Assembly: GCA_001465935.1 (NCBI GenBank)
Contig: LNKV01000039.1
Span: forward strand, 62,001-126,000
Source of the DNA: Clarireedia homoeocarpa
Taxonomy: Eukaryota > Ascomycota > Leotiomycetes > Helotiales > Rutstroemiaceae
Direction of reading: 5' to 3'
Length of the DNA: 64,000 bases
Under the pieces are notes generated by a model that saw only the letters and a list, made by a program, of their open reading frames with translations, was not told where the DNA came from and made no database searches. The translations under genes and the position numbers were made by a program. Position 1 is the stretch's first letter; each line of letters begins with the position of its first letter. Of the stretch, positions 1 to 12,496 are shown in pieces.

Positions 1-1263
1 ACCGGTGATAGGGGCTCCAAGGGAGGAGTCTTTGGACTCCTCGTGGGAGGTTTTGTAAACTTAGGACTCGAAGCTCGGTCGATGCTTCGGAGCGGTGATT
101 TCAATTGCCCGCCCAATGGACCCTTGGCATTTTCATCAATTGGCAACTTTAAAGGACCAAACGGAGATACGTTATCTTGCAGCTTAAGCCAAGATCGTAG
201 CGTCGGAGCTTTTGGTGGATTTCTAGGATTCCATAAAATGGAGGTTTCTTTGACTCTTGGTATGGGCTCTGGCTTTCGAGCTTCAGCGGTGTTTCCAAGC
301 GTGGTTGAAATACCCGGATATGAAACCTCGGATAGCTTCGAGCTCTGCCGCCTGGGCTTGTCTTTCTTCTGTGAGTATGATGTCGTGCTTGAACTTCTAT
401 CTGAGCCTGGTGACTTTGGATCAGAGGGGTATATCTTTTGCATTCTGCCTGGCGATGATGGTGGTCTGCTCCTCTTTGATTTCTTCTGATATCTCATTAC
501 CAAGAAGAATATTAATGATGTGAGTAGCGTCGACGCGATTATACTGCCGACGATGGCCAAGGAGGCTTGTGTCGCTGTTATAGCCGAGACTTGGGACTCT
601 CTAGCCTGCTCATTGGCTGCCTACTCCAGTTAGCTTGTGCAATCACAGAGCTTTTGTAAACTTACGGCTGCTGTTGCACCTGCCTGGGAGATGGCTCTCG
701 AAGCTTCTTGCTGGATTTTCTTGTGATTAGCGGGGTACAATAGCCTTTCCACCTATCACAGACTCATATGCGAAGCATAGTCCCGAGTCATTCAATCAAC
801 ATACCTGAGACAGGGAAGCACTAAATTGAGCCGACGACATCGCTCCGTTTGCCCTAGCAATCGCCGAACTGGCTGAAGCTTGGATACTAGACATCGCGGA
901 GCTGGCTGATGAAGCTATACTAGAAGAGCTTCTTGACATGGCAGAGATGGACTGACTCGCGCTATTCTGCGCTTGCTGGATAGCATTCGCCGCTGACTGG
1001 CTTGCCTGTTGTACTTGTTGACTTGCTTGCTGGGTAGCTTGCCGTATCGAATCAGATGCTTGCTGGAAGGCTTGTTGAGAAGCTTGCGAGGCACTTTGTT
1101 CTGCTTGGGCGCAATTGCCTGCTCCAGATTGTGGATTTGGTGCATCGCGCCGCAGCTCTGGCGGCGGTGTATTGATTGCTTCATGTTGGGTGCTTGATAG
1201 TAGGTAAGACAGAGTAGTCGTGCTTGTGTAATAAGGACCGTCAACGCCAATCATTCCTGCCAT
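1..1263 (-). CDS. Ser/Gln/Ala-rich single-pass membrane protein, partial (3' end outside window)
   Basis: I do not recognise the family. Three exons are read: 805-1263, 666-710 and 1-620 (open to the window edge). Both introns have GT..AG ends and keep the frame; the second has a GCTAAC branch point. The start is the ATG at 1263; the in-frame extension upstream has no ATG. The first half is built from Gln/Ser/Ala heptad-like blocks (QASQQA, QATQQASQQ) followed by Ser/Ala runs, so it should be helical or mucin-like. Exon 3 starts with a hydrophobic stretch (LAIVGSIIASTLLTSLIFFL) and then a basic stop-transfer (RYQKKSKR). The remainder is Pro/Ser-rich and basic, probably cytosolic. The arrangement recalls fungal wall-stress sensors of the Wsc/Mid2 kind, but there is no WSC cysteine domain and no clear signal peptide, so a 5' exon may be missing. 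Confidence 0.6.
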
Positions 1264-2200
1264 CGAATTCAAAATCTACGAGAGTCGACGATCATGCTTT
1301 CATCAAGGAACAATATTGACAAGATAGTGTGAGGTCGTAAATATTAACAAAAACAACGCTAATGATCACGCAGATTGTGAGCAAGCTTGCTTCGTCTCAG
1401 CAGAAGTGACTACACGCCTAAGAGACGCGCATGAATTGCAATGTCAATGAGGATATTCATCCCGCTTCGGTACTATGAAGCGTTGATTTCCCGATTGAGG
1501 TCGCATGATGCAATAGCATAAAGGTCAGATTAGTGTGATCGTCGAACACTTGCCAATCTTGAAGCATTTTCTGGAGGAATTGATGGTGATCATACAGGAG
1601 CCAGTCGCAATGAAGATAAGTTCTGCAGTGTTGAAGTAGTTTGTGGGCCTAGGCCCTGCCGGATTCCGACTCATTGCAAGTTTCAGAGCCAGTCCGGTTA
1701 CGAGCCGAATTTATGCGATAAAGTCGAACCATCAATTTGGTCGACGACTGCTCTTCATCTACACCCGTGCGCAAGAGGTCGAAAGCGCAAGAGGTCGAAA
1801 GATTGTTATGTAGCACTTGCCATGAAATTGGTGAAAAAATTGCAAAAAGTTGCAACTGTATTCATCAGATGGTGGTACTGAAACACGAATATTGCACGTC
1901 CTCTCATGGAACCCAACAAGTATTTGAGACATGACATTTGTCCCGCTGTAGCTTCGTAATCAATATTGCAAATTTTATCATAACGTTCAGCAATTGCAAC
2001 GCATGAAATCCATTATTCAAAAACAATCCGTTCATCCCAGCGATACAAATTTCGATCCAAGCTTTCCCCCATTTTAATGGACATTTCCGAACTCCATCTA
2101 GCGACCTCTAGCAACCTCCAGCACCGTTACTCGATACCAGCCATTAGTTAGATCTCCTGTTCGTCTGATCTTCATCCTTTTGCGCCATACTCGTAACTGA
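1264..2200. other. Intergenic: upstream region of the membrane-protein gene
   Basis: No convincing gene. The interval holds the probable promoter and leader of the minus-strand gene that starts at 1263 and the 3' flank of the gene ending at 2201. A possible splice acceptor (CGTAG) lies just upstream of the 1263 start, so a non-coding or short coding 5' exon is possible. The only ORFs are short and uncharacteristic. Confidence 0.5.
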
Positions 2201-2736
2201 TTAAAGTGTCGAGGTGCCCACAGCGTGCTCCCAGTCGGCCTCCAATCCCTTGAGTTCCGTCAAGAACTCCTTCCATCCCTGCTTTGCCACCTTGGAATCA
2301 AATTCAATGGTGATATTCTCACTTCTACCATCATTTACTCTTCCGCCCATAGCGTCAGGTGTCTCGATACCACATTTCTTGAGGTCAAAGGTATCGCCGA
2401 AGGCAGCTTCTATTTGGTTGACAGCACGAGTGAGCTGTTCCAGTGAGGCGAATGCCTGGATATGTGTATCAGCATATGAATGGTTCGTAATGTATGAGGA
2501 CGAAAACTTACGAAGATATGCGGTGGACAATCACCTCGAGCCTCTTCGTCCTTCAGAACGGTCACTCTTAGGTGCCATACCGGTGTCTTCGTACCTAGCT
2601 GATTGTGCGGTTCCCAAAGATGGTGTGGGTTGTCGTGAGGCAAATCGACTTTCTGTCCACTTCCATCCAATATCTTGATCTTGTCGTCGCTATGCATGAT
2701 ATCTGAATAGCCTCGCAAGGATGGACGTAGTGACAT
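2201..2736 (-). CDS. Small hypothetical protein, two exons, 159 aa
   Basis: I do not recognise this protein. Exons are 2512-2736 and 2201-2455, joined by a 56-base GTAAGT..CAG intron that keeps the frame, giving 159 residues. The start is the ATG at 2736. The protein is soluble, mixed in charge and rich in His/Asp near the middle (DLPHDNPHHLWEPHNQ), with a helical C-terminal half carrying several acidic residues. No signal peptide, membrane segment or known catalytic motif is visible. It stands alone between two intergenic stretches. Splice support and codon-like composition make it a probable real gene. Confidence 0.55.
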
Positions 2737-4413
2737 AGTGAATAGGTAGTGTTGTATCTGTATTTGTATTTGTATGCGTAGTTGATTGTTTGTGGTTTGC
2801 AGTTGTTTGCAGTATGTTGATGGTGAAGGCCTCTGTAAATTGAATTCGAAGGACCTTTATATACAAAACGACTACATGTCCGGTGGTCATCATAACATCT
2901 TCATTGGCTGGAATCATGTGAAATATTGAATTTGACTGCGACGGGAAACCGACCGCCCCATCACGTTCGAATCATTCTCCAAAATTGTCAGGCGATGAGG
3001 CTGGAAAAATCACACCAGACTCGCAGACACTCGCCTGTTGCGCAAATGCGACGCAAAGGAGCACACCGGTATTCTAGTCCCAAGGTGAATTTTACGGAAT
3101 TCGTATGCGATGTTCAGTTAATGACTGACATTTAACACGGTGATTTTCATATTCATACAGGTGCTTGGCAGAATACTATCCGCTATCCAATCGAACCTAA
3201 AGGCGCCAGGTAGTCCCTAGACATTACCTCGCATCCGTTCGTAAAAGACTCCATTGACAATAAACAGCGTTAAGACTTCATAAATTGAGAAAATGAAGAG
3301 TCGATATGCGATAGCAGTAAATATTGAATACTATCGCCACAGCAGAGATTGGGACGTTGCACAACGTGATTGCTGCCATCGTCCATGTCCATATTGTATT
3401 CCACCCATTTGTATATTTCATATGTAGAGTCCACCTGGCGTTTGTAACCGCAGACTACTAAGCCACGGAGCTCGAGTCTTTCCCCGCGAACATTTTTGCA
3501 AGTCCATCAACTGTACTCAGTATTCGGTCTTCAAGTCGGTAGATTCGACATGCTCCTAGCAAGCAAAGGCAAGGTTCGAATCTGTCGGACAGGACCGTAG
3601 AGCCGACGAAAATTGCCGCAAAATCAACGGTAAGTATGAACCTACGGATTAGCAAGCCATATTCGAGGATGCTCGAAAGACGCAAAGTATAGCAAGTTGT
3701 CCGCTGAGTTGCGATCGTGTTGTCGGAAATGGTGATACTAGAGCAGGCGCACGGCGTGGCGAGACGCGGGATGCCGTGATTGATCGGAAGACATGTTCAA
3801 GCACTGCCCTCATGGCGCCACTTACTGTGAGAAAATAACTCATTGTTACTTTTCTATCCTGCTGTATACATGCTTGTGCCCGATGGCGGGTGCACCGACA
3901 TTGTGAAGCAAATAAAGTTGATGCATTGCATCTTGATAGAGAAGAGGTTCATGATTGACGTTGATGTTGAGTTGGGTTGAGTTGAACCTAAGCAGCAGCC
4001 TATATTTTAACGACGGCCCTGCTCAGGGCCAGCGTTGTTTAAGGACTCGACTCTATACACCTCGGCAAATTCTTCATTTTAGAGAACAAGACATTGGCGA
4101 TGAGGATATCAATAGATCAATTAAACCACCTAATTTGACTAAAAATGGAGTATAAAAGCATAAAACTCCTAAGGAGAAGGATATTCTGCAACCGCATGAA
4201 AATTATCAATGCCATTAGCCTTAGTCCACCTGGGCACAAACTCGTCCCAAAAATCCCAAAATCCGTATCCACATCACAATAACCTAGCGCAGAGAATGCA
4301 AACCCTCTCTCAAAGTGACTTAAGGAGGAAAAGGAATCCAAAAATAAAACATTAACATCGATCCATAACCCTTACCTATAATAATAGAACGCACCCTGCC
4401 TGAAAAGCATCCT
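2737..4413. other. Intergenic, 1.7 kb, no recognised gene
   Basis: Upstream flank of the 159-aa gene and downstream flank of the lipoxygenase. Short TATTTG repeats lie near 2758-2775. Two overlapping minus-strand ORFs of 64 and 75 codons (3649-3843 and 3458-3685) have ATG or near-ATG starts, and the second has a hydrophobic stretch. Neither resembles a family I know, and no splice structure joins them. Nothing else is seen. Confidence 0.4.
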
Positions 4414-6639
4414 CTAAATCAAAACCGAAACTGCCAACTCGTCCGGATCCATCACACGATAAGGCTCGATCCCCTCGTCCAACATATCCGAGTTCTCTCT
4501 GAAATCCCTCCCCGCCTTTTCCAAATCCTTTAAGAACTTCTGCGCCGCCTTAGCAATACCATCATCTCTCTTCTTCCCAATACTCGATTCCCCCGTCATA
4601 AACGTCTTATCAACACTGAGTCCCGTAGTAGCTCCTTTGGAAGAATTAAGTAATTCTTTCGCGTACGCGCTGAGAGTTTGGTCTTCTGCGACGCGGTAGC
4701 TGAGAAGATAGGGAAGCTGCGAGGCTTGGATCCAGACGCTGGGGTCGTTGACTGGGAGCGCGTTGACGACGTCAGATTCGGTATATCTGTGCAGGGCCTG
4801 AAGAGATGATGGGAGGGGTTTGGCGAGCGAGGGTGGTTTGTTGGGGATGAAGGACATATAGTAGTTTTGCAGATAATTCATGGCGTTGTGCTGGGGACTG
4901 GCGATATGGATGCACATTGTTATAGCATTTGCTAGTTCGTCAAGGGTCCGGATAATGGGAAATGAGGGCATTTGACCGCCGCTTGGGGATTGCATTTCGT
5001 TGCACCAGGATGTGACGGCGGAGTCTTTTGCGACGTCGGAGTCGGTGTTGTAGACAGTTTTGAGCATGGAGGTGACGAAGCCGAGGATGATGGGCCACAG
5101 GATTGACATATTTTTACCATAAGCATAGTTGTGGAATCGAGGATCGGTTTTGGAATTCAGAGTTGCAAGAGGGAAGCCGCGCTTTTCGAGAGAAGCAGGA
5201 ATGTAGTTCTCGGTCCAGTTGAAGTTCTTATAAGAGGATAGAAGATATTGATATGTCTGCTTCTCAGTGAATCCATTGATTTTGTTGACCACCTCAGGAA
5301 CCAAAGATGCTCGTGCGGCTGCGTTGAGCGACAATGTTTTAAACCTAGTCAAACAAGCATGTCAGTAAAGAGCAGTAAGCTTCACCTACTTCCTCATTAG
5401 GAGTAAATACCAATGTGGTGCAAGAATTTTGTAAACAATATGATTAGATGGGAATGATCGAAAAGCGGCAACAATCGTTGCTTCTTCGATGAAGTGACAA
5501 TCGTTAAGATGTAGTGTCAACTCATGGTGAGTCCAGTCAGAGATCATACTGCACATCTTCGCATATCTCCAAGGCCAATCCGTAGCCTCATGTTCAATCG
5601 AGTCTGACGCATTAACCCGTCTATTGAAGATCACGACCGAATTTGACATACTAACACGGAAATCGAGCACGATTGCAAGGGGATGAAGCTGTCCCTCCGC
5701 ATTCAGATGAAACAAAGTAACGGAAGCACACCCAAATCTTTTTCCATTGTCGGACTTTAGAGTGGAATCAGGAGCAGCGCCAACGAATTCGCGGAAGAAG
5801 CTGCAGTCTTCGATGTACAGAGAGCTAGGTTCGGCGAAGCTGAGGAGGGAATGCATCTCTTTATTTCCTTGCGCCTTAGCACTTTCCTTGAATCGTATGG
5901 TCCAGAGTTCTCCGGCCAGGGCGATCGACGAGGGATTGGGACCAGTAAAATACTGCTGAGCGAAACTTGCATCGCTGTACCAATCCTTCTTGTAGCCAAT
6001 ACTAGGTTCTCCGCCGATGTTCTTGCCCTCCTTGCGTAGGACTTCCATTCTTGCTTCAATGTCGGCCATTGTACGGCCTATAGGATCTCCATACAAAAGG
6101 TAAGAGATTGCTGGTGGAATAATCGGAAGCAGTGAAACCGAAACATCGACAAATCTCTTGATGTTGAAAATCTTGAGAAGAGGTGTCTGCTCATCCAACG
6201 GGATCGATGCTAGATGGGGTGGGTATGGCGGATGACTCTGTTGAGGAAGTCTCCACTGATAAAGCGCTCGTTGTGTTTCGAACTTCCTGGCCTTAAAGGG
6301 ATTCTCAGATTCGTAGCCCTTGATCTTGAAGCTTTCTGAATACCTGATTCTCGATTAGTCGACATTCAGTCGCATAATAAATAAGCATCCGTACCTATCC
6401 TCAATAGCCATAAACAGCTGTGCTGTGGCCTCATTGATCTCCGCGGGAGTTGTCACTATCATCCCCGCTGACCCCTTAGATGTAGTAGTCCTCTTTGGTC
6501 TCCGAAGGATTCGTCTAAACAGATTGGGTTTCTTTTCATCAGGTGCCGGTTTCGACTTTGGGCTCATGGTAGTAGAGCCATTGGTGGCGGGGATGGCAGA
6601 ACCATTACGGTCTACGTTTCCATTTGTAAGATTCGACAT
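4414..6639 (-). CDS. Fungal lipoxygenase, apparently intracellular, 702 aa
   Basis: A dioxygenase that adds O2 to polyunsaturated fatty acids such as linoleate to give hydroperoxides. Exons are 6395-6639, 5411-6343 and 4414-5344, summing to 703 codons. Start is the ATG at 6639; the longer in-frame reading begins with GTG only. Family marks are clear: FTGPNPSSI near the start of the catalytic domain; the helix with His355, His360 and His365 spaced five apart (HELTLHLNDCHFIEE); LAPHWFKTLSLNAAAR across the second splice junction; the HNAMN motif with His545 and Asn549; and a C-terminal Ile702. By homology the metal ligands are His360, His365, His545, Asn549 and the Ile702 carboxylate. The N-terminus is Ser/Thr-rich, then polybasic (around residues 38-52), with no signal peptide, unlike the secreted manganese lipoxygenases. 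Metal and product specificity cannot be read from the sequence. Confidence 0.9.
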
Positions 6640-7177
6640 CTTTGGTGATGTGCGATGAAGGTACAGAGAAGAAAGTCCAAGCACATGGATTACATCTATG
6701 AATTGGAAAGTACTGAATTGTCAATATTTATTTGACATGGAATGGGGGAAGAAATGTGGAGTGGAATGAACTATGGAATGTATCAATGTTGATACGTAAT
6801 AGCAACGCACCCAAAAATCATCAATTGACGACGGAGCAAAGGTGCAGTACTTGATGCAGTCAAGTTCGCAAGGTCGAATTGTGTTAGGCCACCTCTTGTC
6901 GGAGCTTGACCGGGGCGTGAAACCATGAAATGAGCCTGGGATGAAAGAAGCAAACATGTGTGAAATCTCCAAAAATGAATGTAGTCTGAATTCTGCTGTT
7001 CTAAACCATTGAGAGCAACGCCGTGCCGCACAATGCTTAACCGTTCTTTAAACTCCTAACTCCAACGCTACGGAACTAGTTATGCTTTTCAAGCTGTCGT
7101 TCCAATCCCAAAAGCCAAACACCAAGAAGCACTTTACATGTGCTTGAAATCCAGAATAAGTCTACTTAATCTTGCTA
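6640..7177. other. Intergenic: lipoxygenase promoter and DOA10 3' flank
   Basis: About 540 bases between two genes on the same (minus) strand. It must hold the lipoxygenase promoter and leader and the DOA10 3' end. Only short ORFs on the minus strand are present, none with a family match. No distinct repeat is seen. Confidence 0.5.
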
Positions 7178-10100
7178 TCAGGTTTCAATTCTTCTCACCA
7201 CATTTCCCCCAAGCCCTCCCACTGCTTTCCGGTTATCACCGAAGTTGTGTAATCGTTCCCCAATGAGATAGGCATCGTCCTTGATCTTTTGCTTCCATCC
7301 CCGTAAGACCCCAAGTGTTTTCCAGCCGCTAATTCCCATAAAACACATCCACAATACCATAGGATATGCGTATCGATATACGAGTACAAGGTCATGTTCA
7401 GTTGCGTTTCTGTATATGGTCGCGGCAGCGAATTGTGCAAGAATGTATGGTATCGTAAGTGCAGTAGATAGAACCAAACTTGCTGGTAAGATAAATGACC
7501 TTGTGGCAAGGCGAGCATCTGGGTCGAAGTACCCATTTCGTGTAATTGCACGTAGCGCTTCTGCAGGGCGAGAGCCTTCATTCCATAAAATGATACGGGT
7601 GGTGAGCTTCACATACAAGAGTCCAAGAGTCCAACTCTGTACGAAATGAACAATATGTCTTTCTTCCCCCGCAAAATATGTATGGAGAGGTACAATGAAA
7701 TAAAACTCGATGAGGAATGCGAAGAGTGTTGGTAGAATGAAAATGAAGGCGGTCCATGTCCAAACTATCCTTGCCAGTCGAGATGCGGCCTTGCCGATGC
7801 GGCGGAACACCCTACCTGGAGTGTCACCATTGATATAAAGCGAATTGCGGATCTTTTCGAAGCTGGCTCGAAGGTGGATAAATGCATATAGAGCACTACC
7901 TAGGATGTAGATTCCAATGGAAAATGCATAAACGTCGTTCTTACGAACGTCTGCCGGTATGAACTTTGCAAATATATGACGCCCAAAGACGAGAGGAACA
8001 ATAGTGGTGCAAACCCCCGTAAATGCAGCGAAGAACCAGACAGAAAGGATGAAAATGCAGATTCGGAGTCGGAACCATGGCGGTACGTATACTAACTTAT
8101 AGTTCTCGGGATTACGACCGTGGACACCATCGAAAGAGTCCTTCGAGCCATCAAGGCGAATGTTGTTTTGATCTACCTCAAGAAACACCCTGTTACCCCT
8201 AGGAAGTCGTATTTGATCCGAGGCGGGAGCTCTAACATATCTTCCATCCCGCTCTAGGTAGGCTTGGAGATTTTCATCCCAATCGAATGGATTAAAGTCA
8301 TCGCGGCGGTCATACAATTGGCAGTCTTTGTACGATCTCACTAATGTCGTCCATGAACGTCGGACAAGATGTCCCTCCTCGTCTGGCTTGCGTTCATCAA
8401 ACATGAACCAAGTTAACCGTAGCATCCGAGCACAACGACGGAACCACCAGCTATACATCGAGTGGAGACCATCCGAGGGCTTGAAGAATTTGACAGCCAA
8501 TGGCATGAGGAAATTATAGAAGAGTAAGTCGGTAGGAAATTCCAAGACAGGTTCGTTGGATGACCAATGAATGGGAAGAACACCCTTGAAAGTAAGGGCG
8601 AGTCCCCAAACAACCCCGCCGAGACAAATCACAACTAGTGCGCCATAGACCAATGCACTGAAAAGAATCTTTCGAAGTTGTGTTGCTACGTTGCGCTCTA
8701 GGACATCACGGACCGGGTGAAAGGTTGGGTCGTCTGGATCTCGTATAAAATCTAGAGAAGTTAGCAATTAGTTTAAGGAGATTAAGTGATCTCTTACATA
8801 AAACGCCCTTTCGCATGATCTTCCGACACATCGACACGAATAGTGCGAAATGGAACATGTAACAAGTCCCAACGAACCAGTGAACAAAGACAGAGGTAAG
8901 TGGAGACCGTGTAGTAAACTCCATCCGAGAGAAAACGGTAGCACCTTCGAAAAGGGGCAGTAATGCAAGATCAAGAAGGAGACCACAGTATAGCGGGAAG
9001 ACAAGCATCTCGATACTGATTATCAAGATGACCTTCATCACTCCGCCTGCCTGGTTCAACAGGTCAATAATAGTCGCTTCTGCTTCCCGTCTGTTTTCTG
9101 AGATGGGTACTCCCCTTTTGACATACAGGGCTCCAATGAAACTAATGGTGGTGTAGCCTACAAGGATGGCCCAGAACCTGTCTAAACCGCTCCAGAAGCT
9201 CAGCTCGGGATTTAGGGGTGCCAGTCTCTTCGGCACCTCGAGACTGATCACCCAGGACTCGGGCCGAGCTAAGTATGAAACAGTTTCCACTAACTGTGTT
9301 CCGATTGCTCCCAATACGGTAGTAAACGAAGACAAAAACTCGGGAATGCTGATTTGGAGACGCCCTTGTATCAGAGTTTGCCCAAAAGTGAACAAATAGT
9401 AGCACAGTTGCATAGCTGCAGACTTAAGAGTCAACAAAGCCTCGTGTGATGCAGCTGAGAAGGTGAAAATTTCAGAATCAGTAACGTGTAGGAGAGTTTC
9501 GACCGTGTCATTCATCACACGATCGAGGGCAGATTGGGAAACTTTAAGGGCATCGTTTCCTAGCTCGAAGCTAGATATCGGAGCTGTCTTGTTGAAGAGA
9601 GTGAAGATGCCGAGCAATGCTTGGAAGGCACCTAGCAGACAGTAAGACAAGCCCCCAATTACCATCAATGCGCAGTCTTGCAAGAAAGCTGCACATCCGA
9701 AGATGAGTCGAAGAGGGAGTTTTAGTGCTGGCCCAGGATTCGCCAATAGCAGTAGTGATATTCTTCCAATATTGTATGGGATCCAGACTCCAATTGCCAC
9801 GGTGAGTGCGAGAAGAAAACAGCTGAAAATAGCGTTCTGAAAAAGTCCGAACATAGGACCGCGCATGCCAATAAGTTCCATAATACCATCAAAATCCTCG
9901 GGATCTTCTGGGTCTGCATCATTGGGATCTATGCCGGCTGCAATGGCAGCGTCTAGCACTTCACGATCTTGCTCGCCATTTCCACCCTCGACCCGTCCAA
10001 TGGCATCCCGAGGAGGTGCTACGGGAACGAAAGGAGCTTCGGCTGCCAGATCTTGCACTACGTGTTCGTCGTTAGCCCCGATGTCTTCTCTTCGACCCAA

Positions 10101-12496
10101 TCCATCGGCCCCACCCCACAACCAGTCAGCAACTTGTGCCAAAACACCTTGGGGTTCTGCCGGCCGTGGTGGTGCCAATAAGGGGTCTCGAGGTTGTGGT
10201 AGTGGCGTATCTGGGGCAAATGGGTTCGCTTCCGCCGCCCCAACGTCGTCATCTTCGTCTTCGTCATCTGAGATGGGGTTATTATTAAAAACTTCTTCCC
10301 AGTCATGTGCCACTCGGACAATGCCATCCTGGCCAACTATACGGAGCGAATCATCGCTATCAGCTTCATAGTTTGGGGCAGCGGGAGATGGTGACGATGT
10401 TTGTGTATGGCTACTGCCCACACCATAGTCAGCGCTAACCCCGTGGTGCAAATCCAAATCCTCGGCTGCTTTTCTTGCCATATACATAACATCTGCATCA
10501 TTCCGCCTTTTGTTTTCTCGAGCCCAGGTCAGGTTCTGATCACTGAGATCTTCATCTGGAAGGTTGGAAAAGCTCCAATTGCTTTGAGCTAAAGGTGATT
10601 TATTTTGGTGCAGCTGCGATACATCTGGAACGGCTCTTTGCCTAGCAGAGGATGATGTGGATGGCCGATTTTCGTTATTGGTTTCCGGTGAAGGTTCATC
10701 GCCTATCCAAGGTGGGGAATCAACTTCACCCCTCACAGTGTCACCGGCCCCACTGATCATGAAAGGCAACATTTGCTGATTTGTTGGTGTTGAGGGTCGT
10801 TTGCCGTCGGCGACCGACTGCACCGGACGATTGCTAGTCTCTTCTTCTGCTGGTATCGTATTCTCCTGCGCATTCTCATTCGGCTTCCGCACTTGTTGCC
10901 AGCTATTATTTGAACTGGAACTGCCTTCGTCGTCATCATTATATGATATTCCGAATCGTATCAGAACGTCACTACTGCCGGTTGGATTCGAAGCACTTGG
11001 CGAAGGCTCCGGTAATCGAATATCATCTCGCAGTCGCGCATTCATAGCATCAGCCCAGTACTGCATTCGATCCCGTAGACCCTCCCGATCAATAATTTCC
11101 AAAACCTCTCTTGGGTCACCCCCAGCACGTCGCCATATAGCGGAGAATTCTTCTGTCATCTGCACTTCTGGGTCGGAAGGTTCATGTAGGGGGCGTTGCT
11201 GGTTGCGTTCATTGACTTCATCCAGCTCGGCTCCCGTAAGGGCCTCAAGAGCCAAAATGCGATTATCTGCTGGCGCGGCATCTTCTGCAACATCTTGGCC
11301 TTCTCCTGGATTGTTCCGCAACCTCCGTGGCCGCGCAATGGGCCTTTCATTGGGGTTCCGAGCCATCTGCTCATTTCGCAGCTGTCGAATTTCCACTGCT
11401 ATGTCATCATCCGCGGGTTCCCGGTCATCTGCCGCATCATCCCCTGCCACATCCGCATTGAACGCAGCGCCCATATTGATTCCCGGTTGTTGCTGGACAA
11501 CCCATTCGCGAATCAAAAAGACCAATACGAAGCATACCACAACTAGAACTGTTATAATGTAGCCTTCCGACATATCAACTATAACGGAATTGAGGAAGGG
11601 GCTTCGAGTAAAATTACGAAGAAAAGAGACTTCGCTAAGAAGAGTTGACTTGCGCATTATGGTGGACGAGCTCGAGGATTGAATAGTAGTAACATTAATT
11701 GTGACGCCGGAAGCATTAAACGTACTACCTGGGACTCCCTCGATTGTCAGTCCAAGATTCAATGTTGAAATGATATACGACAAGAAATGAAGTGTTGGGG
11801 GAGGTACTAACCGTTAGGATGAGGGCCTAATGACTGAGAGTATGGCATCAAAAATTCAATGAATCTTGCGACTAGGCTGGCAGACGAGGTGGGATGAGCA
11901 TAAAGTGGCGTTGCTGGCGAAGTACCATTTCCAGGTAGGTTAACTGCCATTCCATGAACCATTTCCGATATATTTACCGCGTTTGGAATTCGGATCGCAT
12001 CTGCGGCGGGGCTTCGTGCTGTTGGCCATCCTCCGTCGCTGAGCCAGAATAGCATACGCCATAGTTGCCTTGTAATCCAAGGAAGTGCCACCAGCCAGAC
12101 TGTAACAACCAAACAAAACCTCAAGTAGGTGGCTAGATTTTTTGCAGTGTGTATGACGAAATGTCGAAGGAAAACGTGCATAGGTAGAGATTGTGGCATA
12201 TTGGGTGAATATAACTTGGTAAACCGGAAGGGGGTTTTGCAAAGCTCGCAGTGTTTCTTTTGTGAATGCGACAACCATTCCATCAGACAGTCTTGGTGAA
12301 CAAACTTGATACTTCCGCTGCATTTGCACGGATAGAATAGTGGTTCCGCATCAGTTGCTTCCGCTCTGCATATCCTACACGTATCCGGTTCTCCGTTGAC
12401 ATCCCCTACTTCTGATGTATTCGTCGCATATTGAGGGTTATTCATGATGTCGGGAGCGGGGCTTCGATCTTCAGCTCCCGGGTCATGGGCCGACAT
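7178..12496 (-). CDS. SSM4: DOA10/SSM4-type RING-CH E3 ubiquitin ligase of the ER membrane, 1729 aa
   Basis: Multispanning ER/inner-nuclear-membrane ubiquitin ligase of ER-associated degradation (yeast Doa10, human MARCH6). Exons 11812-12496, 8798-11728 and 7178-8751 total 1730 codons. The N-terminal RING-CH has the full C4HC3 set: Cys40, Cys43, Cys57, Cys59, His67, Cys70, Cys83 and Cys86. Two membrane segments follow, then a long acidic, Ser/Asn-rich, presumably disordered cytosolic loop (roughly residues 300-750), then a dozen or so hydrophobic segments to the end. The C-terminus has YLIGERLHNFG, matching the conserved C-terminal element of Doa10/MARCH6 with its invariant Asn (Asn1708). The intron junctions restore continuous sequence (NGSTFNASG and KGVLYFIRD). 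Length is at the upper end for the fungal family because of the acidic loop. Works with the UBC6/UBC7 and CUE1 type E2 system, none of which lies here. Confidence 0.93.

Noticed and set aside
3565..3590. GGTTCGAATCT, similar to a tRNA B box
   Set aside because: The bases either side do not pair as a T-arm, and no A box or acceptor stem is found at tRNA spacing.
10801..11562. A 253-codon plus-strand ORF inside DOA10
   Set aside because: It is antisense to the acidic, low-complexity loop; its Ser-rich composition follows from the opposite strand's codons.
4414..12496. Possible lipid-signalling gene cluster of lipoxygenase plus DOA10
   Set aside because: Adjacency and shared strand alone do not show co-regulation; there is no P450, desaturase or transcription factor nearby.
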